A stretch of 64,000 nucleotides of DNA from Mycocentrospora acerina. Lineage: Eukaryota; Ascomycota; Dothideomycetes; Pleosporales. The number at the start of each line of letters is the position of its first letter. Within the stretch, counting starts at the first letter, position 1. The notes under the pieces are model-generated. The model saw only the letters and a list, made by a program, of their open reading frames with translations. It had not been told where the DNA came from and searched no databases. The DNA lies in assembly GCA_022701365.1 (NCBI GenBank), contig JAKUHH010000184.1, forward strand, positions 372,001-436,000, in the 5' to 3' direction. The translations under genes and the position numbers were made by a program. Shown piece after piece: positions 20,751 through 31,717 of this stretch.

Positions 20751-21604
20751 TCAGCAGACTTTCGACAAACCACTGACAGTACAGTATATTCCATCTGGCC
20801 CACTGCCGATTTTGCTCGAACTACCATTGCCCTTGACCACACCCTTGTATCGATCGCAGCTTTTCCCACTATCTTGGCAGGAGTTGGTGATTTTGCATGT
20901 ATCTTTTTAAAAATGTTAACTCGCTCCCAATTCAAACTGAGATTTCATGAGAGATACATACCACCATAGTTTGTATTTATCCCACATAACACTCCCCCAT
21001 CTTTCGCCGTAACTCCATCGATGATGATGTTCCTAGGTCCTCCATTTGCTGTGCAATCTCCGCAACTACGAATTAATTTTCCATAATCTTCAGCATAGAA
21101 GTTCTTGATCGAAACCGTACCGCGACCGTTGAACTGGAAGATTTTGTCGCTTGCACCCTTAGCACCCCCACCGATAACATAAGATGTCTTTCCAGCTGGC
21201 TGCTTAAATGTTGCTGCATCTTCACAGACATCCTCCCACCAGACGTTCTCGAGTGTGCAGGATCCACGGCAGTGGATACCTTCGGCTTGAGCTTTGGAGA
21301 GGATCACATTTTTGATTGTAGCACCGTCTTCGGCAATGAACATGGCAGCTGCTTCGTCGGTTTCAGTTTGCTCTTTGCACGTATCGGCTGTAAAATTGTT
21401 AGTGAAAAATCATAATGCAGTGGCGTGGGATAAACGGGACGTACGGTTCCGTGAGTAGCGCACCATCCCACCATCAAAGGTTCCGGAGACAAGTTTGGCA
21501 GTTGGTAAGGCAGTATCGCTTGCTGCAGCTGGGAATGCAGTCGCTGTAGGAGCTGCGAAGGCTGTGACTACGAGCAGCGTCAAAGCAGCGAGTGTATGCC
21601 TCAT
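20751..21604 (-). CDS. Secreted pectate lyase, polysaccharide lyase family 3
   Basis: There are three exons, 21604-21445, 21387-20962 and 20902-20751, with introns of 57 nt (GTACGT to TACAG) and 59 nt (GTATGT to AAAAG). The product has 245 residues with a signal peptide (MRHTLAALTLLVVTAFA). PL3 signatures are GATIKNVILSKAQAEGIHC, VWWEDVCEDAATFK, a glycine-rich turn, FQFNGRGTVSIKNFYAEDYGKLIRSCGDC and a C-terminal SGPDGIYCTVSGLSKVC. The conserved cysteines all fall in place only after joining the third exon. The fold is a right-handed beta-helix, and the enzyme cleaves polygalacturonate by beta-elimination using calcium. It is a common plant cell-wall-degrading enzyme of pathogens and saprobes. 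It diverges from the MsrB gene across a 2.2-kb region. Confidence 0.94.
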
Positions 21605-23766
21605 GATTAAAACTATACACTATTAATGTATCAAATGATGTCGTGATGAGGTTGGATGATGATGTGATGGGCGTTTCACAAGTTCTTATACCTTTCATAA
21701 TCCCATCGTCTCTTCATTCTAACGTTCAAGTTTCTGATCAGGTTGACCATAGTTGACCAAAAAGCTCTTTCTACTGGTGGAAGAGTGTAAATATTTGCTC
21801 TCTATGTTCCCTCCAATCCAAACTGTTTCCTTGATATATGTGACACCCATGTTGAAGCACATTTGACGTCAGAGTTCAGTGAGTTACATTCGCAGCAAAA
21901 GTGGATGGGACATTCTCAATCAGTATCTTCTTCGACTTAATTCTCAAATCGTATCTTTAATTTCTAATGCACTTATTGTGCCAGAAGTGGCTAGTTGAAA
22001 ACGAGCTGATGCATGGATTAATATATCGGAGTGTTTCCAAGACGGCACCCCGCAACACGATTTTCCGGAAACAAACCGTGCTTATTCTTGCGGGGAAAAG
22101 CTTATTGTAACTGAATTATCGGTCACCGAATTCCATTCGGCGTTTGGAATTTCCCTATGTGAGTTTGACATTCTGGCATGACATCCCATCCAATTAGGTC
22201 ACTTTCCGCATACCTTTGAAAACCTGGTTAATTGTCATAAAGACTTCTGACCCTTGGCACTCTAATTTATATCACTCACTTCAAAGTCACTACAAGTCTC
22301 TTAGTGTATCCCAGCTACTCAAGATGTTTAGTCAGCGATAACTCCACAATTATACCTCTCACGTGCCCCATGCGCGTTTCGGACTATCACCCTCATAAGC
22401 CATCGCATTTCGCAGTATTTATTCCTCGATGAGAGTAGGGATGAAACTGTTGTTTCTGTAGAACAATGCTGAGTAAGACTAGGCGTGGTACAAATGCCTT
22501 TACTTCCTGCAAGATACGGGTTGATACGATGAAGTGCATCTCGTATATACTTAACAGATATTTTCTAATCTAATGTATAGTGCATATACATGCTTGAGTA
22601 AGAAAATACTTTCTTGAGGCTCTACTGATTACAAATGAGTTTCTCCATATAACTACCTGCATAGCGCAAAAACGAATTTTATTTATGCTTGATTATGCCA
22701 TTTAAAACGTTTTTGGCGTTCGATCAGTGAAGCCAAAGCAATCCAAAAATTACTAGATCAGGGTCGCCCGAGTCCGCAGCGAGTCGAAAATGGAATATTG
22801 TCAATTCCAGTCGATTTTAGCTCAGCTCCTTGAATTGCAAAATATTTGAGTGGTGATAGTGTGCGTTCTTGTCTATTTGTTATAAGGAGGTGACACATTA
22901 TTTGAAATGAGGGAACCTTTCAACCTATTTCGCATTGTTTAACACTTTCGTGTTGCGCTGAGCCGGGTCCGCGGATATGGTTTATGCCAACTCGACTACC
23001 ATGCTTCTTGCATACTTGTCTCCATATTGAGGAAGCTCAAGCAAATCTCTCCTGAATAGAATATGGCTCTGCCCATACAGCTTCAAATGCACCAAGGTCT
23101 GTTGAAGCGGGGGTCAGACGATAACGATACATCGCGAGTCTAGAACTCTGGAAGATGAAATGATATTTTTCACCGACTTCAACATCGAATCACTCATGAA
23201 AAGGTATATTGAATTGTATTTCTTACTAAACATATCATCTTCTGTAATTCTCAAGTAGATGTAAGATGTTTGAAAGACGCACAACTGCAAGTCTTTGACG
23301 TCCTCGTGAACTGCTCCCGTTTACAAGTTTTGCTTGAGATAAGTTTAGGTTATTGATGGAAACCTCAGGATTTGCAAATTCAGTAGCGGGGCTTATGTTG
23401 ACGGTTTATGCTGAGATGAAAGCCTGGGGTTCTTTGGAGCGAGGTGTCAGGCTTTCGAACCTGTCTCAGCCCCGCCAATCAGTAACACCTAGAGGAGTGT
23501 ATATCGTGCTTGTTCCGCGCCAACAACTTTGCACATCTGATGGTACTCTCAATATTCCAAGCATGAAATTCCATGCTGCTTGTTGATCGTGGTTTTGAGG
23601 GCGCTGCATTGTGAGTGCTGTGAAGACAGCGGATTTCGAGAATGGTGACGCAATCTAAGGCATTCGGTCAAAGCTCCAGTGGCGGGAGCTTCGCCCCTCA
23701 TCAGCATCAGCAGTCATTCAGCGACCCTCATCTCGGAAGCCTTCCAATCCTCACAAGATCATACAC
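21605..23766. other. Divergent intergenic region between pectate lyase and MsrB
   Basis: This is 2.2 kb without supportable genes. It must hold the pectate lyase promoter on the left and the MsrB promoter on the right. Besides the two CreA-like sites at 22048-22095, a palindrome TTCCGGAA lies at 22063-22070. The 77-codon frame at 23353-23586 has no recognisable family. Confidence 0.5.
22048..22095. promoter_or_regulatory. Paired CreA-like sites upstream of pectate lyase
   Basis: CCCCGC (22048-22053) and GCGGGG (22090-22095) fit the carbon-repressor consensus SYGGRG in opposite orientations, 37 bp apart and 440-490 bp upstream of the PL3 start. Closely paired CreA sites are the functional form known from Aspergillus. 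The motif is short, so this is only suggestive. Confidence 0.3.
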
Positions 23767-24448
23767 ATGCGCTTTCCTTCCTTCCCCAGCATCATCCGCG
23801 CCTTCCACACCGTCACACACACAACCAGCGCCTTCCTCCGCACAAATCCTGCTGCTCTCGGCCGCACGATCAATAATACTCCACAGCGTGCCACTGTCCT
23901 GCGCTCTATGCCCAGCATTCCCTTCTTGAGCGCCCTCTTCGGTTCCAGCTCCGCCATGGCAGACGACACCAAATACCCTGTCTCCAAGCTTGACGGCGAA
24001 TGGCAGGCGCAACTTTCACCTGGTATGTTCTCTTTGCGCGCAACCTCTGCCTAGTCCTCGCTGACGGTCAGCAGAACAGTTCCGCATTCTTCGCAAAAAA
24101 GGCACCGAGATGCCTGGATCTGGCACATACAATAAACACTACCCTACTGAGGGTACGTACACATGCATTGGCTGTGATGCGCCGCTTTACAAAGCGAACC
24201 ATAAGTTTGACTCTGGGTGCGGATGGCCTGCGTTTTGGGATGCCGTGCCAGGCGCGGTCGGGCAGAGACCTGACCCAGGATTAGGTATGATGAGGACTGA
24301 GATTGTTTGCAATAACTGTGGAGGCCATTTGGGACACATTTTCAAGGGAGAGCGGTTCGGAAATCCCAAGGATGAGAGACATTGCGTGAACAGCGTTAGT
24401 ATCAATTTCTCAAAGGATAAGAAGGAAGACGGTAAAAGCGAGCTGTGA
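23767..24448 (+). CDS. Peptide-methionine (R)-S-oxide reductase (MsrB)
   Basis: There are two exons, 23767-24022 and 24072-24448. The 49-nt intron starts GTATGT and ends GTCAG. The product has 210 residues. The first 63 are rich in Arg, Ser, Thr and hydrophobics and lack acidic residues, which suggests a mitochondrial presequence. A second in-frame ATG at 23956 (Met64, MADDTKYP) has the context GCCATGGC and could give a cytosolic form. The SelR domain shows two zinc CxxC pairs (Cys117/120 and Cys165/168), the DSGCGWPAFW block, GGHLGHIF and the catalytic Cys190 in RHCVNSVSINF. The enzyme reduces methionine-R-sulfoxide in oxidised proteins with thioredoxin. Confidence 0.94.
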
Positions 24449-25235
24449 ACCGAAAAGGAAACAGTACAAGAGATATTTTAGCTATATATATAACGGTGAC
24501 AAAGAACTGAGAGTTGATAATGTATATTTCTAAGGTGCTTGTATGCAGCACTACAACTCTGGTGGGTGCCCAAAGGCCGGAGTGGATAATTCCAGTGTCG
24601 TGTATACATGCGTGTGGGTAATTACAGATTGGGGACTCACGTCGCACCTCGCCCGATTCATTCAAATCCGGTGGAGCTGACACCTCAATTCTCGGAAGAT
24701 AACAACACTCGCTTTCCCCCAGCCATTATTTACCAAATAGAATCTCAGCACACACGCCACCTGGCGGTCTATCACCACCATATTATTTGTCCTCAAGAGT
24801 TTAATGTCCGCTCCTTTTCAGCTGGTTCTGATATCGTTTGCGTGAGAAGGAGAATGATACTTACGGCTAGCCATATCACATAGGCCAATGGCAACGCAGA
24901 ACGTGCAGCTGCATCTGCCGAGCGCCTCTATATCTTGCCGATAAGTCCGATACTATAACTACTGTAGCTAATTTTGCAATCACTCAACATGGACCGGTCG
25001 TGTTTTTTTCTCGCCTTTCGCCCACTTGCTAATGCGAAACTAGCGATCAACTACCACCCCAGGTCTCAACGTCGTGGATCATAAGGACAACTGCATTCTA
25101 GGATGATGACAGGGCTCAGCCACTCAAGGAGAATTTAGACGTCATTCAGCTGTCCGGGAACAAGTACTAAATTTAGCCTTCAAACGCACAGTATCGCCAT
25201 TTGAGCGCAATCTCTATCCGTGCTAAAAGCGGAAA
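24449..25235. other. Intergenic region between MsrB and MFS transporter
   Basis: This is the 3' flank of MsrB and the promoter of the transporter. No coding frame or RNA gene is seen. Confidence 0.5.
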
Positions 25236-27103
25236 ATGGCACGATACCAAAAAAACTCTTCCGATACGGAAGACGCGCATAGCAGTCCATCGGCCGGTGA
25301 AAGACGTGGGTCACGCGACCTCCGTGTAGAGACAACATTCCCAACTGGAACAGCGCTTCCGCACGTCGATGAAACGGAGCAGGCAGAGGCAGTGAAAGAA
25401 AAGCCTATTTCATGGCGCGCACTTCCCCGAAAGGATCAACTGTTCGTCATCACTTTGGCACGACTATCCGAACCTTTGACATCAACATCGCTCGGCTCAT
25501 ATCTGTTTTACCAACTCCAGTCTTTCGATCCCTCGCTCCCAGATTCCACAATCTCATACCAAGCTGGTGTTATTCAGGCTGCTTTCCCGGCGACACAATT
25601 CCTTACTGCCATTCTTTGGGGAAGGTTTGCAGATGCTCAGCATGGAGGTAGGAAAAGGGTCATCTACATTGGGCTACTAGGGACAATGCTTAGTATCGTC
25701 GGCTTTGGATACTCACACAGCTTTCCTATGGCTGTGGCTTTCAGATGTTTGGGTGGAGTCTTGAACGGAAACATCGGCGTTATGAGAACCATGATCAGCG
25801 AGATCATCAAAGAAAAGAAATACCAAAGTAGAGCGTTTCTAATCTTGCCCATGACCTTCAATATTGGTGTCATACTTGGGCCTATACTTGGTACATCAGT
25901 CCCGCTTTTCATTCAGTCACTCCGCTAACATATTTAGGCGGCCTCCTTGCAGATCCTGTTGAGAGCTACCCCTCGCTATTTGGCGCGGGATCTATGCTCG
26001 GTGGCAAGAGTGGCGTGCAATGGATGATCAGATGGCCATATGCTCTACCAAATCTTATGAGCGCTATTTTTCTCTTCGTCTCGGCGCTGGCTGTCATATT
26101 CTTTCTCGAGGAAACCAGCGAACTGTGCAGTGAAAAACCAGACTTTGGTCTGCATATTGGCCGTTGGATATCTCGACACGTCTTCCGCCAAAACCTGACA
26201 TTCAGCGCTGGTTACATCGCCGTTCCAGAGGACGACTGGGCTGCTTCTAATAGCCTTGAACTTCAGCCTACCCCAACAACTTCACATTCAAATACATTCA
26301 ATATCTCAGACAAAACTACCAAGAAAATACGCCCAAAACTTCCATTTCGTCGCATCTGGACCCGCAACCTTGTCGTCACCCTTTTCGCACATGGCCTGCT
26401 TGCCATGCACGTTGGTGGCTTCAACTCATTGTGGTTCATATATCTTTCCACTCCTCGGTACAACCCCGCAAAACCCCAACCACCTGACTTCAGACCACAT
26501 GGCTTCTTCTACTTTACAGGTGGCCTCGCCCTTCCACCGCCACGCATCGGTCTCGCGCTTGCAATCCTCGGTATCATCGGCATATCGCTACAGCTTTTTC
26601 TCTACCCCAATCTTTCCCATAAACTGGGCACGGCAAAGAGTTATAGAATCTTTCTTGCTCTCTTCCCATTTACATACGCCCTTGCTCCTTTCCTCAGTCG
26701 AGTGCCGAGCTGGGGCTCCCCGCCAGATGGTGTCAGCGGACCGTTCATTTGGGCTGCCATCATTGGTGTACTTTTTATACAAGTTCTTGCCCGCACTTTT
26801 GCGCTTCCTTGTACGACCATCTTGATCAACAATGTGAGTCCGCATCCATCGGTGCTGGGCACTGTGCATGGCATTGGTCAATCTGTAGCTAGCCTCAGTA
26901 GGACAATCGGTCCAGTTCTATTTTCTTGGGTGTTTGGAAAAGGTCTAGATATGGGTGTCGTGGGGTTGGCGTGGTGGCTCATGGCTGGTGTTGCGATTGT
27001 AGGATGTGCCGTTGCACAGGGTGTAAGGGAGGGAGATGGACATGAGATTCTGCTTCATGGAGAAGTTAAGGGTGACGATGGGGAGGTGAGGAGAACCGAT
27101 TAA
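25236..27103 (+). CDS. Major facilitator superfamily transporter
   Basis: There are two exons, 25236-25890 and 25938-27103. The 47-nt intron starts GTACAT and ends TTTAG, and the split falls in a transmembrane segment (GPILG-GLLADP). The product has 606 residues: an N-terminal hydrophilic tail of about 60 residues, then hydrophobic segments in two blocks of about six, separated by a cytoplasmic loop near 300-370. The MFS loop between TM2 and TM3 is seen as WGRFADAQHGGRKRVIYIG (the G-x-x-x-D-x-x-G-x-R-x type). VILGPILG matches the antiporter-type motif C of TM5. The start LPRKDQLFVITLARLSEPL is typical of fungal relatives of the plant ZIFL1 and yeast YCR023C group, proposed drug or zinc-chelate antiporters. 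The substrate cannot be told from sequence. Confidence 0.92.
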
Positions 27104-28142
27104 GAAATGTATCTCAATATCTCCAATTTGGCGTTTTATGTGAGGTATTCATGACGGTTTTGCTGATCCAAGCATGCTTGTTGTGATTGAGTTGAGTGAA
27201 TTAGACGGTGGTGATTGAAAGGCAGAAGAGAGGCAACAGTGATGCTGGTGATACATTTACAACATGTTCATGAGGCTAATTTTTCCCAACGAAAGCGGCA
27301 GGGAGTGAATGCGCAAGGAGGGAGAGGAGATAGAATGGGAAACTCAAAGAGACGAATAGCACCATCGTGAGCTCTTGGCAGTATTGAAGGAGACAACACC
27401 GAACAATCATAACACATGTGGAAAGATTCACTCGTATGACTCACAGTGGAAACACGCTGAGAGCTTTCATACTTTGGTTACCCTTGTATCAACTTGAAAT
27501 TGACATGCTTGTGGGATCTCAATTGAAAGTTCGTAACTATGGAAGAAGCATGGAATATGTAGAAGTCAATCGGCACGTAAATAATGAAGTGATGTAGTCT
27601 ACGCACAGCCAGTATCTTATGTCATCACGAAAGGAAGAGTAATTAGGGACAAACGATGCAAGAGCGAGCACTAGTTGATCCAAAGTTCTGGCCAGTACTA
27701 CAATTTCACTAATGTATTTGAAGTCGCTCATGTTGAGGAAAAGTTGACTCATATGTAGCTGCCTGCGTTGCTTTGTTTGCCTACTTTTGCTTGACATGAC
27801 AACGACAACAACACCAGCATCTCCAGCGCACGTTCGGCTGCTCTATATGTCTTGTAGAGGCTCCTCAGTTACGCTACTTAATCCGCATGGAGTTCTCAGT
27901 GTTGAGAGTGAGGGCCCGGGAGGTGCTAAGACCGCCTTCACCTCATGAAGGATTGCTATAGTCAGTCTGCACTTTCCGATATCGCCACAGTCCTGTCTTC
28001 ACCGCGAGATTGCCAAGGCTGATAAAATTACCGTTGAGTCTCCGTAATTCATAAATTATTATACTAACCTCTCTTACTTTCTGCTGATCGCATCCGTCTC
28101 GATATTTCATATCATTCCTATTAGATCATCAACGCCAGAATA
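27104..28142. other. Intergenic region
   Basis: This is about 1 kb between two plus-strand genes. No coding frame, tRNA or repeat is seen. The last 100 bases are AT-rich and pyrimidine-containing, fitting a promoter and leader. Confidence 0.5.
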
Positions 28143-30335
28143 ATGATGCCACCGCTTTCCCATCCTCGTACATTCATAGCCAAACAGGCACTTGCCATGG
28201 TAAAATCACCAGACCAAGTACCCGTTCTACACGCACGCGATGCGATAGACTCTCACATCATCACTGTTAAGAACGGAGAAGCAGTTTCGAACACCTCACC
28301 GAGGTTTTCAATTATGTACCGCGATATGGGCACGCAAACTGCTCCACCACTCAACGGCAATTCATTCAAGGAGATTTATGATCGTAGTCCTATTAGACGA
28401 GAATTTGAACTTGATTTGGGTCTTGTTGCACTGGGTCACTACCACGCTGACAATGCAGCTCATACGCGCGAGCTTGTACGCGGCATATCTTCTTGGGTAT
28501 CTCCGACAAGGGAAAGGGCTTTTTCTATAAATGCGGAGTTTCAGACCATGCCCTTTCAGAAACGTAAGATGGCTATAGTGCGGTCAAAGGTCAAAGCCAC
28601 GATGATGGTTAACAAGCATCGTGATGCCGCCGCAAAATCTGGGTACCGTGTATGGACCGAAATGGACGAGGAAAAAATTGTACATTCTGAGCAACTCCCA
28701 TTCGAAGTCAAGTTTGATAAGGCAGGAAACGCGATTGACCAAAACGTCAACGGACGTGTTTTCTCAAATATCTATGGCGAGAAGATCAGACCAAGTTCAA
28801 CTTCGATAGGCCTGGTATCGCACCAGCGATTGCATTCAGATTCTGTCTCTATGCGAAATCGCGAAAATAGTATTCACGAGTCTCTTCAAAATTTCAGTAC
28901 ACCTCCAGGATTCTCTGTCTCGCTCGGGCTGCGACACAGTATTGAGAAAGCCTCTTCTTCCAAGATCGATTCTCTTGAGCCATTTCCATGCAAGGATGTT
29001 CTAGATTCACAAAAAACCGAATACTATAGGGAGCCCATCAACAAGGGCACTGTAGAGTTGTCCATCGTCGATGCCACAGACAAGTGCGGCTCATATTCTG
29101 TGGCAAACTTCAACCTGACATCTACCTTACTAGGCAAGCGGAGATCTGCAGAGTCTACACATTATGATTACAGCGTCAAATACGTGAAGCGAACAAATTG
29201 GCCTAATGAAAGGAATATATCACAGCCTTCAGAAGACTTCAAATCCTTTGAACAGTCCACGGATACTACTTTGACTTCGCCATTTGGTATTATCACCTCA
29301 GAAAGGTCATCATCTACGATTCCTCATCAACAGAAAGATTATTTGCCTTTACCATGGTCTCATAAGACTAGCTCTAGGCCCGAAAATCTTAATCAAGGAA
29401 CGCCACATTTGGTAAATGATTCAAACCGAGCCATAGACCGTGCCACAAGTTACAAAGTAAACAAACACAACCATAACAAAAGTCAAACATCGAAACCATT
29501 ACAATTTCTTCATCTAGGAGAAAAGATAGCAGCAAAACCGATTGTCCTTGGCCTTCAATCGCCTTCAACAAAGAGAGAGGCTCCAGTATCATCCAGAAAT
29601 GAAAGAGATTCCGACAAGTGTGAGCGCAAAAGCGTTGATTGTACATCAGACGAGCATCGGCAAGATTGCGACAATAACTTCAGAATGACAAAAAACGATG
29701 TTAAACGCAAAAGTGGACTCAATCACCCAGTGATGAAGAAAGCTTGTGTAGTTGAGCAGGAGCAGCATACAGCACAGCATTCAAATTTAAAAGAAATTGC
29801 ACGTACGCGAGTAGAACTTGAGCGCCGACGTGAACTTCGCTATAAAGTATTGAATGCTAGAGAGGCATATCAACTTGTGGAGGACTCGCCTTCCTGTGTT
29901 ACAGAGAATAATCAGTATTCAGTAAAAACCGAGGTAATCTCAGAAGAAAACATTGCATCCATAGAGAAGCGCAAATCCAATCACGCAAACAAATTCTTAA
30001 CTATTGATTCAAATAACCGTCAACACCGACATGGTTCTACTACGACTATTATCGCCACCAAAGACTCTTTCCATGATTCTCGACAGACATCGTGGACTTG
30101 CGCTCATGGCAGAGTCGATGAGGAAAATCGAGGAGAATTTAGCAAAGATACGGTAAAAGGAGTCTTACAACAACCTATACGGCGTATCCCCCGGAAAGAA
30201 ATGCCAAGATATGTGCCGAGAGTGCTCAGGCAGGTCACCAAAAGTAGTCCCCATCAAAGTAACAGCGGAGGTACAAATGGCTTATCCAAGGAAAAGGTAT
30301 GTGGAAGTAATGGAGGCCCGAGAAAGAAGGATTAA
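28143..30335 (+). CDS. Hypothetical protein, 730 aa, mostly disordered
   Basis: I do not recognise this protein. It is a single uninterrupted frame of 730 codons from paired ATGs at 28143 and 28146, far longer than chance in sequence of this composition, which makes it a real gene. Residues 75-190 look most conserved and foldable (FELDLGLVALGHYHADNAAHTRE..., QKRKMAIVRSKVKATMMV). The rest is hydrophilic, rich in Ser, Lys, Arg, Asn and His, and probably disordered. Several basic clusters (GKRRS, RRIPRKEMPR) could serve nuclear import. There are no membrane segments or signal peptide. Function is unknown; a lineage-restricted nuclear protein is a guess. Confidence 0.8.
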   Translation: MMPPLSHPRTFIAKQALAMVKSPDQVPVLHARDAIDSHIITVKNGEAVSNTSPRFSIMYRDMGTQTAPPLNGNSFKEIYDRSPIRREFELDLGLVALGHYHADNAAHTRELVRGISSWVSPTRERAFSINAEFQTMPFQKRKMAIVRSKVKATMMVNKHRDAAAKSGYRVWTEMDEEKIVHSEQLPFEVKFDKAGNAIDQNVNGRVFSNIYGEKIRPSSTSIGLVSHQRLHSDSVSMRNRENSIHESLQNFSTPPGFSVSLGLRHSIEKASSSKIDSLEPFPCKDVLDSQKTEYYREPINKGTVELSIVDATDKCGSYSVANFNLTSTLLGKRRSAESTHYDYSVKYVKRTNWPNERNISQPSEDFKSFEQSTDTTLTSPFGIITSERSSSTIPHQQKDYLPLPWSHKTSSRPENLNQGTPHLVNDSNRAIDRATSYKVNKHNHNKSQTSKPLQFLHLGEKIAAKPIVLGLQSPSTKREAPVSSRNERDSDKCERKSVDCTSDEHRQDCDNNFRMTKNDVKRKSGLNHPVMKKACVVEQEQHTAQHSNLKEIARTRVELERRRELRYKVLNAREAYQLVEDSPSCVTENNQYSVKTEVISEENIASIEKRKSNHANKFLTIDSNNRQHRHGSTTTIIATKDSFHDSRQTSWTCAHGRVDEENRGEFSKDTVKGVLQQPIRRIPRKEMPRYVPRVLRQVTKSSPHQSNSGGTNGLSKEKVCGSNGGPRKKD

Positions 30336-30495
30336 CGCAAGAACATATAAGGAACTCTCTGAAACTACCAGCTAGGGTCATTACTTTTGGGTCCATACTA
30401 GATCGAATCCGAATTGATGTGAAAGCACTACGCATTTAAGCTCTGGACTTAGCCGATCTTTTTCTAATAGAAATCGAAATGAATCCTATACAATC

Positions 30496-30930
30496 TTATC
30501 GCACTTTGTTTAATCGTCGTCCAGCAAACCAAACGTGGTTTCTTTGTTCATAGACTTTATCCGTCCAGTCATAAATCTGTCTCTCCTTCTGCGCCAACCC
30601 TTTGTACCATTGCTGGCATCCCTGCTCACTATACCGGCCATCTAAAACTTGCTTCTTTCTTGTAGATACCACTTTGCGCGCCTCGCGTAGATGCACGTAA
30701 AGCCTGTCAACTTCTGCGAACAGTTGTGCATTTTCGGTGAGTAACTTGTCGCTTCGCAACTGGGCTGTGGCTTCGTGAGCTCGCATTACCGCACGATGAT
30801 CATTTACGCGATTTGTAAGACTGTTGATTATCTGAGGAGCATCGTGAAGGCCGAGGACAATCATGAGGTCGTTGGGGTTTTTATGAATGGGGATGACGAC
30901 TTGTCCTGGGATTTCCATTGGGGTTGGCAT
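30496..30930 (-). CDS. Hypothetical protein, 144 aa, coiled coil
   Basis: I do not recognise this protein. It is a single exon from the ATG at 30930. The start, MPTPMEIPGQVVIPIHKNPNDLMIVLGLHD, looks like a short folded segment. It is followed by a long helical stretch (residues about 45-130) with heptad-like hydrophobics (DKLLTENAQLFAEVDRLYVHLREARKVV) and aromatic-rich QQWYKGLAQKERQIYDWTDKVY. There is no signal or membrane segment. It converges on the 730-aa gene with only 160 bp between the stop codons. Confidence 0.65.
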   Translation of the reverse strand: MPTPMEIPGQVVIPIHKNPNDLMIVLGLHDAPQIINSLTNRVNDHRAVMRAHEATAQLRSDKLLTENAQLFAEVDRLYVHLREARKVVSTRKKQVLDGRYSEQGCQQWYKGLAQKERQIYDWTDKVYEQRNHVWFAGRRLNKVR

Positions 30931-31717
30931 CTTAGTTCACACTAATGATTAGTTTCGGTTGAGCTCGTTTAGAAGACGGATTTTCTTTGGGAATTTTTTG
31001 GGAGGAAATTTCAAACTTTCTTTTATTTGGGCTTGGTAGAGAAACATTGTCTCTACACTGTGTGGTGTGTGTTGTGAATGTATCTTGATAGAGACAACTA
31101 CGCGTCAGGGCAGACAAGTGCTGTGTATTTCTTCAATTTACGCCTTTCTCTGTTTACTATTTCGATACTATAATTCATAAATGTGGTCGAGATATTTGAA
31201 GACTTCTCATAGAAGTGTCGAGCATCTCGGGGCACCATCTTATCCTGAAACACAATGTGTTGCTGAGATTCACTCCACAACCTCTCAAAATAGGAGGGAT
31301 TGTACGAAACACCTTTGAGGTGACTAAACTCAATGCATTCATAAGTTTGATTGGTGATCAACAAGTCAGACAGTCTATATGTTTCACCAGATCAATATCT
31401 ACAACTTCTGTCGTAGCTTATCAACTGATGGGAGTCTATTCCTAAGGTCCCAGGTATCAACAGGATGAACCAGAACGCTTAATCACCAACTTGATCAACA
31501 AAATCTGCTATTTGTCCACGAGCAAAATGAAAATTTGCGACTAGCTGTATATCAGGGAGAATGTCCGATGTAATGGAAAGCTCTCTCGTAAAAATATTCA
31601 AAACAAACTTTCGAAGCATTATTATCAGATTTTGCTACAACTTCTACTACGTTCATAAAATTACTTGATTTCGAATTACCATTTATACTGATATTCTATC
31701 CAGAGTAGCAGCTTCCA
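30931..31717. other. Intergenic region
   Basis: This lies between the start of the 144-aa gene and the stop of the P450 gene, both minus strand. An 88-codon frame at 31098-31364 begins at TTG and has no family resemblance; nothing else is seen. Confidence 0.5.

Noticed and set aside
23455..23480. Minus-strand GGTTCGAAAGCC resembling a T arm
   Set aside because: The loop would be eight bases with a four-pair stem, and no other tRNA arms can be placed around it.
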